In this document: one piece after another, positions 42,673 to 51,020 of the stretch | How the letters are laid out: every line of letters starts with the position of its first letter | Numbering within the stretch: the first letter of the stretch is position 1 | From: an uncultured archaeon | Lineage (GTDB): Archaea; Thermoplasmatota; Thermoplasmata; Thermoplasmatales; Thermoplasmataceae | DNA length: 64,000 bases | Direction: 5' to 3' | Assembly (NCBI GenBank): GCA_000965745.1 | Contig: CP009479.1 | Coordinates: 1,622,457-1,686,456 of the forward strand | The notes under the pieces: generated by a model | Databases searched by the model: none | The model's input: the letters and a program-made list of their open reading frames with translations, nothing else | Told to the model about the DNA's origin: nothing | Translations under genes and position numbers: made by a program

Positions 42673-43689
42673 CTAAAGCTCAATCTTCAAAAGACGCATA
42701 GCAGTCTTTGAAAAAAGGTTCTCAAGTGCTTCACCATCAAGCCCAAGGTGCTCAATAAGGCCGGGGTAATTGGCCATTCTGACTTTACCTCCATCCGGAC
42801 CCCATGGATAATCCGTGGAGAAGATCATTTTTTCCTGGCCTACAACGTCCAGGCCCAGCTTGAGTGCGGAAAGGTTTCCGCCTATAGCTGTGTCATAATA
42901 GAAACTGTCCAGGTAGTCTTTGGGGTTATACCCCTCTACTCCATAGGACTCTCCCCTGACATTCAATACCTTGGACGCTTTGGAATCGTACGATTCCTGT
43001 ATTCTGCCGATCATATACGGAATTACGCCCCCGAGATGGTGCGTTATGATCTTCAAGCTGGGAAATTTCGAAAGTATGCCGGACAGCATGAGCCGCATCC
43101 AGATAAGGCCCGTTTCATAGGGCCAACCGAGAACATGCATAAGATCATATTCCTGCTCATAGCTGCGGCTGTTTTTCCCATATGTATCCACCGGATGTAT
43201 ATAGACTGGGACATCCAGCTTCGCAGCCCTTTCCCACGCTAGCCCAAAGTTGTCAACTGGCACCCCGCAGGCATTTGTTGGAACCATGAATCCCTTAAGG
43301 CCCAGTTCCCTGATTGCACGATCCATTTCTTCAAGACCGCCCTCTTCCAGAGAGTTAAGCGGAATGCTTCCTACGCCCATAATTCTTCCATGGGTATCCG
43401 ATTCCAGTGCACTGATCTCGTCATTAATTACCCGGACAAGCCTTAGATTTTCCTCATTAGTAAGCTCGAAAGTGTTTGGCTCGATGATGCTGTGCACCAT
43501 GGTCACCTGGGCCGCAAACCCAAACTGATCCATCTCCTTGATCCTGAATTCGGGGTCAATGAAACTCTTATTTTGTGAAGAGAGGTCCATAACGTGTCTT
43601 GCTTCGGCAACAGCAGACCCGTTCTTGACAGTACTGAGCTCTTTCACATAATTTGGAGGTGTCCAGTGAGTGTAAGCATCTAAAATCAT
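42673..43689 (-). CDS. Amidohydrolase-2 (ACMSD-like) enzyme with altered metal motif
   Basis: A TIM-barrel protein of 338 residues from the ATG at 43689 (13 more codons are open upstream). Family features are the N-terminal metal motif, VPVYIHPVD, ITHHLGG and the late Asp in FSTDYPWGPDGG. Members decarboxylate aromatic or dienoic acids or hydrolyse cyclic substrates. The first motif reads DAYTHW where DxHxH is usual, so the first His is replaced by Tyr while the second is kept; some decarboxylases tolerate Glu here. The altered site may mean a different metal arrangement. It is divergent from nothing nearby and follows the MFS gene on the same strand. Confidence 0.82.
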   Translation of the reverse strand: MILDAYTHWTPPNYVKELSTVKNGSAVAEARHVMDLSSQNKSFIDPEFRIKEMDQFGFAAQVTMVHSIIEPNTFELTNEENLRLVRVINDEISALESDTHGRIMGVGSIPLNSLEEGGLEEMDRAIRELGLKGFMVPTNACGVPVDNFGLAWERAAKLDVPVYIHPVDTYGKNSRSYEQEYDLMHVLGWPYETGLIWMRLMLSGILSKFPSLKIITHHLGGVIPYMIGRIQESYDSKASKVLNVRGESYGVEGYNPKDYLDSFYYDTAIGGNLSALKLGLDVVGQEKMIFSTDYPWGPDGGKVRMANYPGLIEHLGLDGEALENLFSKTAMRLLKIEL

Positions 43690-43856
43690 CAGACCACGAA
43701 TATCCTGAAAAATATTAAAATGTGGCATGTGGAAAATGATGTCCTTTCACCCAAGCATTTTATCTTGATATGCGGCGTATTTCAAAAAATGATCAAGGAT
43801 TCATAGCAATAAAAAAGGGGACCTCAAATGGGTCCACCTTAAAAGTTTCCAGAGGA

Positions 43857-45200
43857 TTAATTTGCCACTATTTCCTCCTTATAAGTCTCCTTGATGAAGA
43901 ACAGAGCCATCAAAGCCACAATGTTCAGTCCGGCCATAAGCAAGCCAATGTATGGCCAGGCATGCGAAGGACCATGCAGAAGGGACAGAATAGCGGGAGC
44001 TGCCACAGCTGTCACAAGACCGGCGAGCAGCTGCCCAAAGTTGTAGCTCAAAGTCACCCCGGAATACCTGACCCTTGAGGCAAACTGTTCAGCGAACAGG
44101 GAAGCCACTATGGCTATCTGTACACTGGCAGTTCCGTACATTATGATTTCGTCAATTATCAGCAGGGGCAGCGTCGGTTTCACCGATAGGATGTACAGAT
44201 ACGGAACGGACCATATGATTACGAGAATCATGCCCAGCCTCATAGCTAAAAGCCTGCCTTTCCTGTCCGCAAGCTGTCCCGCGAAGACCTTGATTATTAT
44301 GCCGACAATGGCAGCAATACCGAGGGCAAAAAGCGCATAGATAGGCGACAATCCCTGGCTTGCAATAAAACCTGGCGTGAATGCAGCCAGTTCAAATATT
44401 GCACCTGCTGAGGCCGCCTGAACAACCATCAGAACAATGATTTCCTTCCAGTGCGATTTAAAGACCTTCAGTGCAGGGAGGCTCTCTGTTCTTTTAGTTT
44501 CCTGAAGTTCCGAGAATATCTTAGTATCGGTGATCTTGAGGCGTATGATCAGGGCAGCAATTATTCCAAGTGCCCCTATGTAAAAGAGTATTCTCCATCC
44601 CTGAGTGAATACATAACTGTGAGGAAGAGAGGTGATCATGAAGAACAATATCAATGCAGGGGCTGTAACGCTTGCGGATTGTCCTATGCCAAGTGCGCTT
44701 CCCCACAAACCTCTTCTCTTTGATTTGGCAGCACTCTCCACGATCCATGCTCCATCCCCGACCATTGTTCCAATACCCATTCCTGCAATGAACCTGAAGA
44801 CTATCAGCAATATGATACTGGTCACTCCCAGAACGGAGAAGCCAGGGAGCAAAGAAATGCCTATTGCACCTGCTGCAGTGGTACCTAATGCAACTGCACC
44901 GACATTTCTCCTGCCACTTGTATCTCCATACTGGCCGAATATGAAAGCTCCGATAATTCCAGCCACATACCCTACTACATACGTGCTGAGACCCAGAAAC
45001 AGGCCCAGATCAGGCGCTACGCTAGGAAAAAACAGACTCGGCCATATTATACCGGAAACAAGTGCAGATGCTATGTTGTTGTAGTTGTGGAAAAATATGC
45101 TGACGAAAGACCCTCCAGTCGTTCTCCACGTACTGCTGTACTTATACTTTTCAGTTCGCCCACTATCAAAGGCGTCCCCGGAAACATCCTGATTTTTCAG
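43857..45200 (-). CDS. MFS carboxylate/aromatic acid:H+ symporter, apparently with CTG start
   Basis: The frame encodes 447 residues with 12 hydrophobic segments when read from CTG 45200. The N-terminal segment (FFHNYNNIASALVSGIIWPSLFFP) is the normal first helix of metabolite:proton symporters. It is followed by the motif-A loop GQYGDTSGRRNVG and GMGIGTMVGDGAWIVES. In frame there is no ATG, GTG or TTG between the TGA at 45207-45209 and GTG 44966, which would delete helix 1. GGTGA (complement of 45207-45211) sits six bases before CTG 45200. The likely substrate is an aromatic acid of this island. Confidence 0.82.
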   Translation of the reverse strand: MKNQDVSGDAFDSGRTEKYKYSSTWRTTGGSFVSIFFHNYNNIASALVSGIIWPSLFFPSVAPDLGLFLGLSTYVVGYVAGIIGAFIFGQYGDTSGRRNVGAVALGTTAAGAIGISLLPGFSVLGVTSIILLIVFRFIAGMGIGTMVGDGAWIVESAAKSKRRGLWGSALGIGQSASVTAPALILFFMITSLPHSYVFTQGWRILFYIGALGIIAALIIRLKITDTKIFSELQETKRTESLPALKVFKSHWKEIIVLMVVQAASAGAIFELAAFTPGFIASQGLSPIYALFALGIAAIVGIIIKVFAGQLADRKGRLLAMRLGMILVIIWSVPYLYILSVKPTLPLLIIDEIIMYGTASVQIAIVASLFAEQFASRVRYSGVTLSYNFGQLLAGLVTAVAAPAILSLLHGPSHAWPYIGLLMAGLNIVALMALFFIKETYKEEIVAN

Positions 45201-45476
45201 ATAAGTTCACCGGAAACCGTATCGACCAGTATTATTAAATATTATTCTTCTAAAATTTTATTAGCCTTATGTTGTTCAAATGAAGCATGAAGGACATGCA
45301 TATCCAAAGTTCTGTGGCTATTCTTCCCACTATCATGCTGCTTTTGGTGCAGGTACCTCCAACAAGCAAGTATTAAATATTTGAAAACACATTAATTGTT
45401 TAACTACGGGACTGAACTGTATAGCACTCACCCTCGCAAGTTGAAGGGACAGTAACCGTACTTGAAAGGGAATAGT

Positions 45477-45995
45477 ATGAGGGTCAGAGATCTTATTATC
45501 GAAGACATACCGAAAGCGGATGTTTCTACAAGCATCCTTGATGCCTGCACGATCATGATAGAGAGACGTGTGACAGGAGTAGCTGTTTACCAGGACGGGC
45601 AGCCGATAGGCATGGTTACGGAGAGATCACTTCTAAGAAGGTTTGTTCCATTAAATAAGCCCCCAGACAAAGTTTCCTGCAGAGAAGTAATGGTTCCAAT
45701 GCTGAAGGTAAGCTCAAAAGCCACAGTCAGAGACGCGGTTGATCTGCTGATAAAAAATGGGAGAACGAGGCTCGCAGTGTACAATGATGGGGAGTTCAAG
45801 GGCTGGGTTCTGCTTTCCGATTTGGTTCCCTATGCGATGAAAAGAGACATGATTCACATGTTCGGATTCCATGGCATGGAAAAGGGACATGATATAATGT
45901 GCCCTTCCTGCCAGTCTGAATACCTTGCCATGTCTGTTATGGAGGACGGCGTAACGGTTAGGTGGGAATGCCCCAAATGCGGGCATACCGAGTAA
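45477..45995 (+). CDS. Two-CBS-domain protein with C-terminal zinc ribbon
   Basis: A 172-residue soluble protein. Two CBS domains (about 3-55 and 66-115) form one Bateman module for an adenine nucleotide. The C-terminus has CPSCQSEYLA...WECPKCGHTE, a four-Cys zinc ribbon likely to contact nucleic acid or protein. I start at ATG 45477, five codons inside the open frame. It resembles archaeal energy-sensing regulators of unknown target. It lies between the aromatic island and the cyd operon. Confidence 0.85.
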   Translation: MRVRDLIIEDIPKADVSTSILDACTIMIERRVTGVAVYQDGQPIGMVTERSLLRRFVPLNKPPDKVSCREVMVPMLKVSSKATVRDAVDLLIKNGRTRLAVYNDGEFKGWVLLSDLVPYAMKRDMIHMFGFHGMEKGHDIMCPSCQSEYLAMSVMEDGVTVRWECPKCGHTE

Positions 45996-46075
45996 TTTCA
46001 TAATCCGATCAGGATCATATCTGCATTGGAAGATCCTGTTAGCCTTCAAAACATTCTTTATAAATTCAATTTAAC

Positions 46076-46344
46076 AAAATTGAGCGGGAAATCCCCTTCC
46101 GAAAGGGAGGGATGAAAGTGAAATCTTTTCCTATTTTCCAGAAACAACACGTGGCTCACCAGCAGACAGAATGGAAGAAGGGTCGGATAACGTGTAGCTC
46201 CATGCGTTCCTGTGTCCGTAAAGTCGAATGGATAAGTGTGGAAGGCAAAGTACCCCCGGGCCGGAGGGAATTCATGCCTGCGGAGGTTCCGCTGGTAACC
46301 GTGGAAGCAGGAAGCCCCTTTCGAAGGATAGGGGAGGAGGTCAC
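46076..46344 (+). mobile_element. Non-autonomous IS200/IS605-type element, copy 2
   Basis: A 269-bp copy differing from copy 1 at only about ten positions. It is preceded by TTTAAC and ends in GGAGGAGGTCAC. Both terminal hairpins are intact. The TATA box of cydA (about 46355-46363) begins 11 bases after its right end, so the element directly abuts the promoter of the cyd operon. Its open frame is fused in phase to cydA, which can mislead gene prediction into an N-terminal extension of 98 residues. No transposase is encoded. Confidence 0.8.
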
Positions 46345-46405
46345 CTGGTTGCCCTTATATTTTAGGCTCACCCTATTTGTGAAAAACACTCATTATGGCT
46401 CTGCC

Positions 46406-47770
46406 ATGATTCCAATGGATCTTTTTGACAGGTTTCTGTTCGCCTTCACAATAGGTTCCCATATAATCCTGGTGACTATGAGCATAACTCTGATAGTTCT
46501 TATTTCTGCATCGGAGTTCATCGGTACCCGGAATAACAATTCCTACTACATGGCTCTCTCAAGGAGGCTTACCAAGGTCTTTGTTGTTTCGTTCGGAGTC
46601 GGGACTGCCAGCGGAATTGTCATGGCCGTGGAGCTTGTAAACCTGTTCCCCGGTTTTATGACATTGGTTTCCAAAACAGGTGTAATAGCCCTGTTTTATG
46701 CTGAGGTTTTCGCCTTTTTCCTTGAGACAATGGCCCTGGTTATCTATGTATATTACAGAAATGCGTTCAAGGGGAAATACACCCACTGGGTCATATCATT
46801 GTTTGTAGGTGCGGGGACAATAGGCTCTGCTGTTTTCATAACGATGGTGAATGCCTGGATGAACAGCCCCAACGGATTCAACATACCCTTGTATGTATCT
46901 TCCGGCACTCTTTCTTCAATAAATCCATGGGCCCCCTTCATCACGCCCACAACACTTGCACAGGTGGCACACGTCATAACAACAACGATATTCACCGGTT
47001 CGATGTTTATAGGCGCATATTTTGCCCTTAGGTATATCAGGACTAAAGACCCTGATGAAAAGACATTCTTCAGGGGCGGCCTTAAGCTGTCCGGAGCAAT
47101 GTCAATAGTTTTCATAATTCTTTCAGGCCTTACCGGGAGCCATGAAATGGGCACTCTTCTTGTGAACCAACCGTTAAAGTATGCTGCACTGGACCTGAAC
47201 CTGCATCCCGGGTCAGGGATGCCTGAAAGGCTCTTCGGCTACCTGGTCAACGGCCAGTTTGTCGGAGGGCTGGAAATTCCCAATATCCAGGCTCTCCTCG
47301 CACAGTTTGAGACTGGGATTAGCTACCTCCCCGGCCTTCTCCAGTATCCCCAGACGGATTGGCCTCCTCTATGGGTTCACACAACATTCGACATCATGGT
47401 TACAGGAGGGCTACTTCTTGGCCTGTTCCTGTTCATTTACTTTGTTATGTGGGCAATGAAGAAGAAACCATACGAGAAAAGATTCATTCTTTACGGGCAG
47501 GGAGTGCTTGGTGCTGCATCTTTGATCGTGTACGAACTGGGGTGGATCACTGACGAGGTTGGAAGGCAGCCCTGGATTGTCTACAACGTCATGAGGGTAA
47601 GTTCTGCAGCTAACTACACTACCACTCTGCTTGTTCCGGGGCTGTTCATAGTTGCATTCTATATCTTCCTGATTCCCGTAACCTTCTACTTCTTCTCGAG
47701 GGTATTCAACGGAACTCCGCTTTCGGTTGAATTGAAGAAAGGTTTTGAAGAAGGGGGTGTGAACTATTAA
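46406..47770 (+). CDS. cydA: Cytochrome bd-type quinol oxidase, subunit I
   Basis: A 454-residue membrane subunit with about nine helices. It starts RFLFAFTIGSHIILVTMSI, with the helix-1 His expected to bind a heme, and contains HWVISLFVGAGT, TGSHEMGTLLVNQPLK, HTTFDIMVTGG and GWITDEVGRQPWIVY, the last a strong CydA signature. The quinol-binding Q-loop is short, as in archaeal CydA. The start at ATG 46406 is 45 bases after a TATA box, which lies just beyond the transposon relic. The enzyme reduces O2 to water at the membrane without pumping protons. Confidence 0.92.
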   Translation: MIPMDLFDRFLFAFTIGSHIILVTMSITLIVLISASEFIGTRNNNSYYMALSRRLTKVFVVSFGVGTASGIVMAVELVNLFPGFMTLVSKTGVIALFYAEVFAFFLETMALVIYVYYRNAFKGKYTHWVISLFVGAGTIGSAVFITMVNAWMNSPNGFNIPLYVSSGTLSSINPWAPFITPTTLAQVAHVITTTIFTGSMFIGAYFALRYIRTKDPDEKTFFRGGLKLSGAMSIVFIILSGLTGSHEMGTLLVNQPLKYAALDLNLHPGSGMPERLFGYLVNGQFVGGLEIPNIQALLAQFETGISYLPGLLQYPQTDWPPLWVHTTFDIMVTGGLLLGLFLFIYFVMWAMKKKPYEKRFILYGQGVLGAASLIVYELGWITDEVGRQPWIVYNVMRVSSAANYTTTLLVPGLFIVAFYIFLIPVTFYFFSRVFNGTPLSVELKKGFEEGGVNY

Positions 47771-48710
47771 CGGCATATTTTTCATAAATTTCTTCGTTTT
47801 CTCAATATTCGCTGCCCTGCTCATAACCGAGCTGATGGGATCAGTACTCCTTCTCCTCTTCTGGAAAGCTTCAAGCAAGAGGGTCCTGGATTACATAGTG
47901 CCAATCTGGGAAGTGACGGGCACCTTCGGTGCTTTCTGGGTAGTTATCACCGATTTCGCATTTCCCAACATACTCATTCCTGCCTCAAAGCTGTATGCGG
48001 TCGCACTAATGCTGTTCCTGATCCTGTTCGTAGCCAGAAATTCCACGATAGTGTTCGGGGAATACATCATAAAGAAACGCTGGCTCGACCATAAGAAATT
48101 ATACCAGATGTACTCGCTTTCAACAATTGCACTGGGGATAATAGCACTGACAATATTCTCCTCAATAATCAGCGGCAGCGGAATAAACATCGAGGCCGGA
48201 TATTTCTCAGTCCCACAGTGGATAGGTTCCGCGGGAAGCATACCTTTCATTCTTGGCGCCCTTCTGATAGGTGTTGGGCTCGCACCCGTATTCTATGGGC
48301 TGCACCCGTTCAGGAAGATTACCCTGCCGGTAACGGCTGCTGGCGTTGCACTCTCTTCCATTTCATTCTACTTTTCCTCTCCTGGCCTGGTAACTCCTCT
48401 GATTGCTGTTCCCATAGTCCTGACCATTCTTGTCCCGGTACTGTTCATGTATCAAAAGACTGCTGCACTTGTTTCCAACAAGCTTGTATTCTCCATTGTC
48501 GCGACTGCAATACTCTTTTCAATGAGCTTTCTCGTGTACCCGACAGCTTTCGGGAGAACCCTCAATGTGGATGACTTCACTACATCCGGGCCGATGTCTG
48601 GAGCTTTCCTGATAATCACAGCAGTAGGCGGAATCATGCTGGCAGTGATGGTCTATTTCTATCTAGTTGCGGTCAAGAGATCTCAGCTCGCCAGGGAACC
48701 TGCAGCTTGA
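47766..48710 (+). CDS. cydB: Cytochrome bd-type quinol oxidase, subunit II, apparently with ATT start
   Basis: A 314-residue subunit with about eight helices; DYIVPIWEVTGTFGAFWVVITDFAFP is the conserved CydB loop. In frame, the stop TGA at 47760-47762 is followed by no ATG, GTG or TTG until ATG 47835, which lies after the first helix (NFFVFSIFAALLITELMG). ATT 47766, six bases after GGTG and overlapping the cydA stop, would restore the full first helix. It pairs with CydA to form the oxidase. Confidence 0.88.
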   Translation: MNGIFFINFFVFSIFAALLITELMGSVLLLLFWKASSKRVLDYIVPIWEVTGTFGAFWVVITDFAFPNILIPASKLYAVALMLFLILFVARNSTIVFGEYIIKKRWLDHKKLYQMYSLSTIALGIIALTIFSSIISGSGINIEAGYFSVPQWIGSAGSIPFILGALLIGVGLAPVFYGLHPFRKITLPVTAAGVALSSISFYFSSPGLVTPLIAVPIVLTILVPVLFMYQKTAALVSNKLVFSIVATAILFSMSFLVYPTAFGRTLNVDDFTTSGPMSGAFLIITAVGGIMLAVMVYFYLVAVKRSQLAREPAA

Positions 48711-49022
48711 GCCATCAATCATAAGTTCATAGCATGCAGGGCTGCCAGGTTCATCTGTAATTCAGCAAACTATCCAACCCGGCTGATGCGTTAAACTGCC
48801 AAGGGAATGGTAGAGGGCTGTTATCGGCCAGAATTGCTGGGACCTGTTCCAGCGCATCAGAATCATACAAGACTGTGCACCCGGCATTTGCGGGAATCAT
48901 CGATACATCCACCCCTATTTACGGACCTTTTGAAAGGACTGAACAATAGCAGGCCATATATTATCTGCATAATCTTAATTATTAAGTGTAGAGCTTTAAC
49001 TTGAAGCTGCGATTCATTGTCT
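48711..49022. other. Intergenic region after cydB
   Basis: These 312 bases hold no convincing ORF, repeat or RNA gene. An A/T-rich stretch at about 48970-48986 (AATCTTAATTATTAAG) is a possible promoter for the NifX-like gene that follows. Confidence 0.4.
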
Positions 49023-49382
49023 ATGAGATTTGCTATAGCAGTTTCAGGAATCAAGGTATCAGGGCCGGGAGAAGCGGGTGAGATCCTTGTCTATGACATG
49101 GATGAGTCTTCAAAGCTATTGGAGAGCTATGAAAATCCTGCCCTCACTGTCCTGACGGCAAGAGGCATTGCAATGATAAAATCAGTCATTGACAAAGGGG
49201 TTGAGAAACTCGTGATCAGTGGCATAGGAGATCACGCATTCGAGTATGCCGCGGGAAGAATAGAGCTCCTAAACGGGCATGGCATGTCCAGGGACGAGGT
49301 GCTTGCGAAAATCCTGAAGGGAGAGCTCGAGCAAGTAAAAGTTGCCTCTCACAGAGTTGGGCATCACCATACGCATTCCTGA
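49023..49382 (+). CDS. NifX/NafY-like (dinitrogenase Fe-Mo cofactor domain) protein
   Basis: A 119-residue protein with the small RNase-H-like fold of the NifX/NifB C-terminal family: RFAIAVSGIKVSG...GEILVYDM, then GVEKLVISGIGDHAFEYAAG and a C-terminal helix. Such proteins bind iron-sulfur or metal-cofactor fragments. There are no nif genes nearby, so a general metal-cluster carrier is more likely. The tail is His-rich (SHRVGHHHTHS), suggesting metal binding. I start at ATG 49023; TTG 49017 is also in frame. Confidence 0.78.
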   Translation: MRFAIAVSGIKVSGPGEAGEILVYDMDESSKLLESYENPALTVLTARGIAMIKSVIDKGVEKLVISGIGDHAFEYAAGRIELLNGHGMSRDEVLAKILKGELEQVKVASHRVGHHHTHS

Positions 49383-49426
49383 TCAACAACGTTTATATTA
49401 TTCTGTCAGGAAACCTTCATTTTTAC

Positions 49427-49526
49427 TTAAACAGTATAAAAGGTAAGGTATAGTGCTAAAGAGTCGGTACAATATATTTTTATTACAAGGTGACAAAAAA
49501 TGGACACCTCTAATAAAAATAGAGTG
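49427..49526 (+). repeat. 100-bp direct repeat: promoter, ribosome site and signal codons, copy 1
   Basis: This segment is identical to 50921-51020. It holds a TATA box (CAGTATAAAAGG, about 49432-49441), a second A/T-rich box (AATATATTTTTATTA, about 49471-49485), the ribosome site AAGGTGACAAAAA, and the first nine codons (MDTSNKNRV) of the surface protein. Identity over non-coding bases shows recent duplication or gene conversion and implies identical expression control of both surface genes. Confidence 0.9.
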
Positions 49527-50753
49527 CTGGTTGCCATGATTGCAGTTGTTATGACGCTCTCTGCTCTCGCAGTAATTTTCGAGAGCCCTCAGAGCAATAG
49601 CGGCTTTGCATCTGGCGGCCATAACTTCAGCAATATAAATGAAGTGACGAATTCAGCAAATGCTGTAAACGATAAATCAGTTGCAGCTATGGTCTCTGCC
49701 GCAGTCACAACTGCACAGACCTATGCCGTAACATTCACGAACATTGGCCTGCCTTCAGGTATGACCTGGACAGTAACTATAGATGGTTCTACGACTTTGA
49801 GCAGCACCGGCACGTCAATAACGTTCCAGCTTCCCAATGGGTCCCATGCCTTTTCTGTCGGGAAACCACTCAACTACGTTGCGGACCCTGAAAGTGGAGT
49901 AGTATTTGTTTACGGGTCCGCTTCAACGCAGTACATCACATTTTCACTTCTTGAGTATGATGTAACATTCGTTCAGACCGGGCTTCAACCGGGGGCAACA
50001 TGGTCTGTTGACCTCAATGGAGTTGTCAAGACCTCTACGACAAACCAGATCTTCTACAGCATGGATAACGGCAGCTACAGCTACTCGATAACTGGGCCGG
50101 CAAACTATGCGGCAAATCCGGGCAGTGGTAAGGCAATAGTTTACGGTGGCAATGTTACCATAGATGTTTCATTCATCAGCACCCTGCACAAGATCACCTT
50201 CAACTTTGGAGGTGACATCGCAGGAACAAGCTGGACACTTACCTTTGCCGGGGACAGCTATACAGTTACCGGGAGCAGCCTTGCCCTTATGAAGAACAAC
50301 GGCATGTATGGCTATTCTGTATCTACCGCGAATGAATATGCCGCCACCCCGTCAAGCGGTTCAGTGCTGGTTCTTGACAAGGACGCATCTGTAAACATAA
50401 CAATACAGGTGAAGACATACACGGTGACCTTTGAGCACGTTGGCATGGAAGTAGGAGTTCCCTGGCAGGTGACATTCAACGGCGTGGTGCATAATTCCAC
50501 ATCCTCAATCATAACCTTTGAAACGCAAGCGGGAAATTACAGCTACACGGTTTCTGATGTAAATGGGTACACAGTATCCTCAGGCACTGGGGATGTGAAT
50601 GTGGCAAGCCAGAGCCAGTATGTCAACGTTGAGTTCAACAAGAATCCTGACATCTGGACCATGCCTCTGTTGATCATCGCGGGAGCTGCTATAGGGATTG
50701 GTGCAGGAGTTGGAATCGGTCTTCTGTATGTAAGGAGGATAAGACCTCCTTAA
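49500..50753 (+). CDS. Surface-repeat protein (four GLPSG-type repeats)
   Basis: A 417-residue protein with an N-terminal signal anchor (about 8-28, NRVLVAMIAVVMTLSALAVIF) and a short linker. Four repeats of about 75-80 residues follow, beginning near residues 76 (YAVTFTNIGLPSGMTW), 157, 237 and 308, each ending with a YSYS-type and 'NP.SG' block. A C-terminal helix (LLIIAGAAIGIGAGVGIGLLYV) ends in RRIRPP. It is thus displayed outside and anchored at the C-terminus. No catalytic domain is seen. It is a paralogue of the thermopsin protein downstream and of the protein at 3-599. A structural, adhesive or cell-envelope role is likely. Confidence 0.88.
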   Translation: MDTSNKNRVLVAMIAVVMTLSALAVIFESPQSNSGFASGGHNFSNINEVTNSANAVNDKSVAAMVSAAVTTAQTYAVTFTNIGLPSGMTWTVTIDGSTTLSSTGTSITFQLPNGSHAFSVGKPLNYVADPESGVVFVYGSASTQYITFSLLEYDVTFVQTGLQPGATWSVDLNGVVKTSTTNQIFYSMDNGSYSYSITGPANYAANPGSGKAIVYGGNVTIDVSFISTLHKITFNFGGDIAGTSWTLTFAGDSYTVTGSSLALMKNNGMYGYSVSTANEYAATPSSGSVLVLDKDASVNITIQVKTYTVTFEHVGMEVGVPWQVTFNGVVHNSTSSIITFETQAGNYSYTVSDVNGYTVSSGTGDVNVASQSQYVNVEFNKNPDIWTMPLLIIAGAAIGIGAGVGIGLLYVRRIRPP

Positions 50754-50920
50754 TCTTTTTTTACCACACCGGCGTTATAATACTCAACCTTTTTTCCCCA
50801 ACTGATTCCTGCCAGAAAACAGATGTTGTGCCAGTGCTGGACTTTTCTGACTAGGGGCATTGACCGGAATTCCATGGTGAAAATGTTTATAACCTGATAT
50901 CCACTCTTTCAGTTTCTCCT

Positions 50921-51020
50921 TTAAACAGTATAAAAGGTAAGGTATAGTGCTAAAGAGTCGGTACAATATATTTTTATTACAAGGTGACAAAAAATGGACA
51001 CCTCTAATAAAAATAGAGTG
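50921..51020 (+). repeat. 100-bp direct repeat: promoter, ribosome site and signal codons, copy 2
   Basis: Identical to 49427-49526, ending nine codons into the thermopsin gene. The two genes diverge directly after codon nine, so the repeat covers the control region and the very start of the signal sequence only. Confidence 0.9.

Noticed and set aside
46112-46405. N-terminal extension of CydA
   Set aside because: These codons lie in mini-element copy 2 plus promoter. The TATA box at about 46355 and the CydA homology start both place the real start at 46406.
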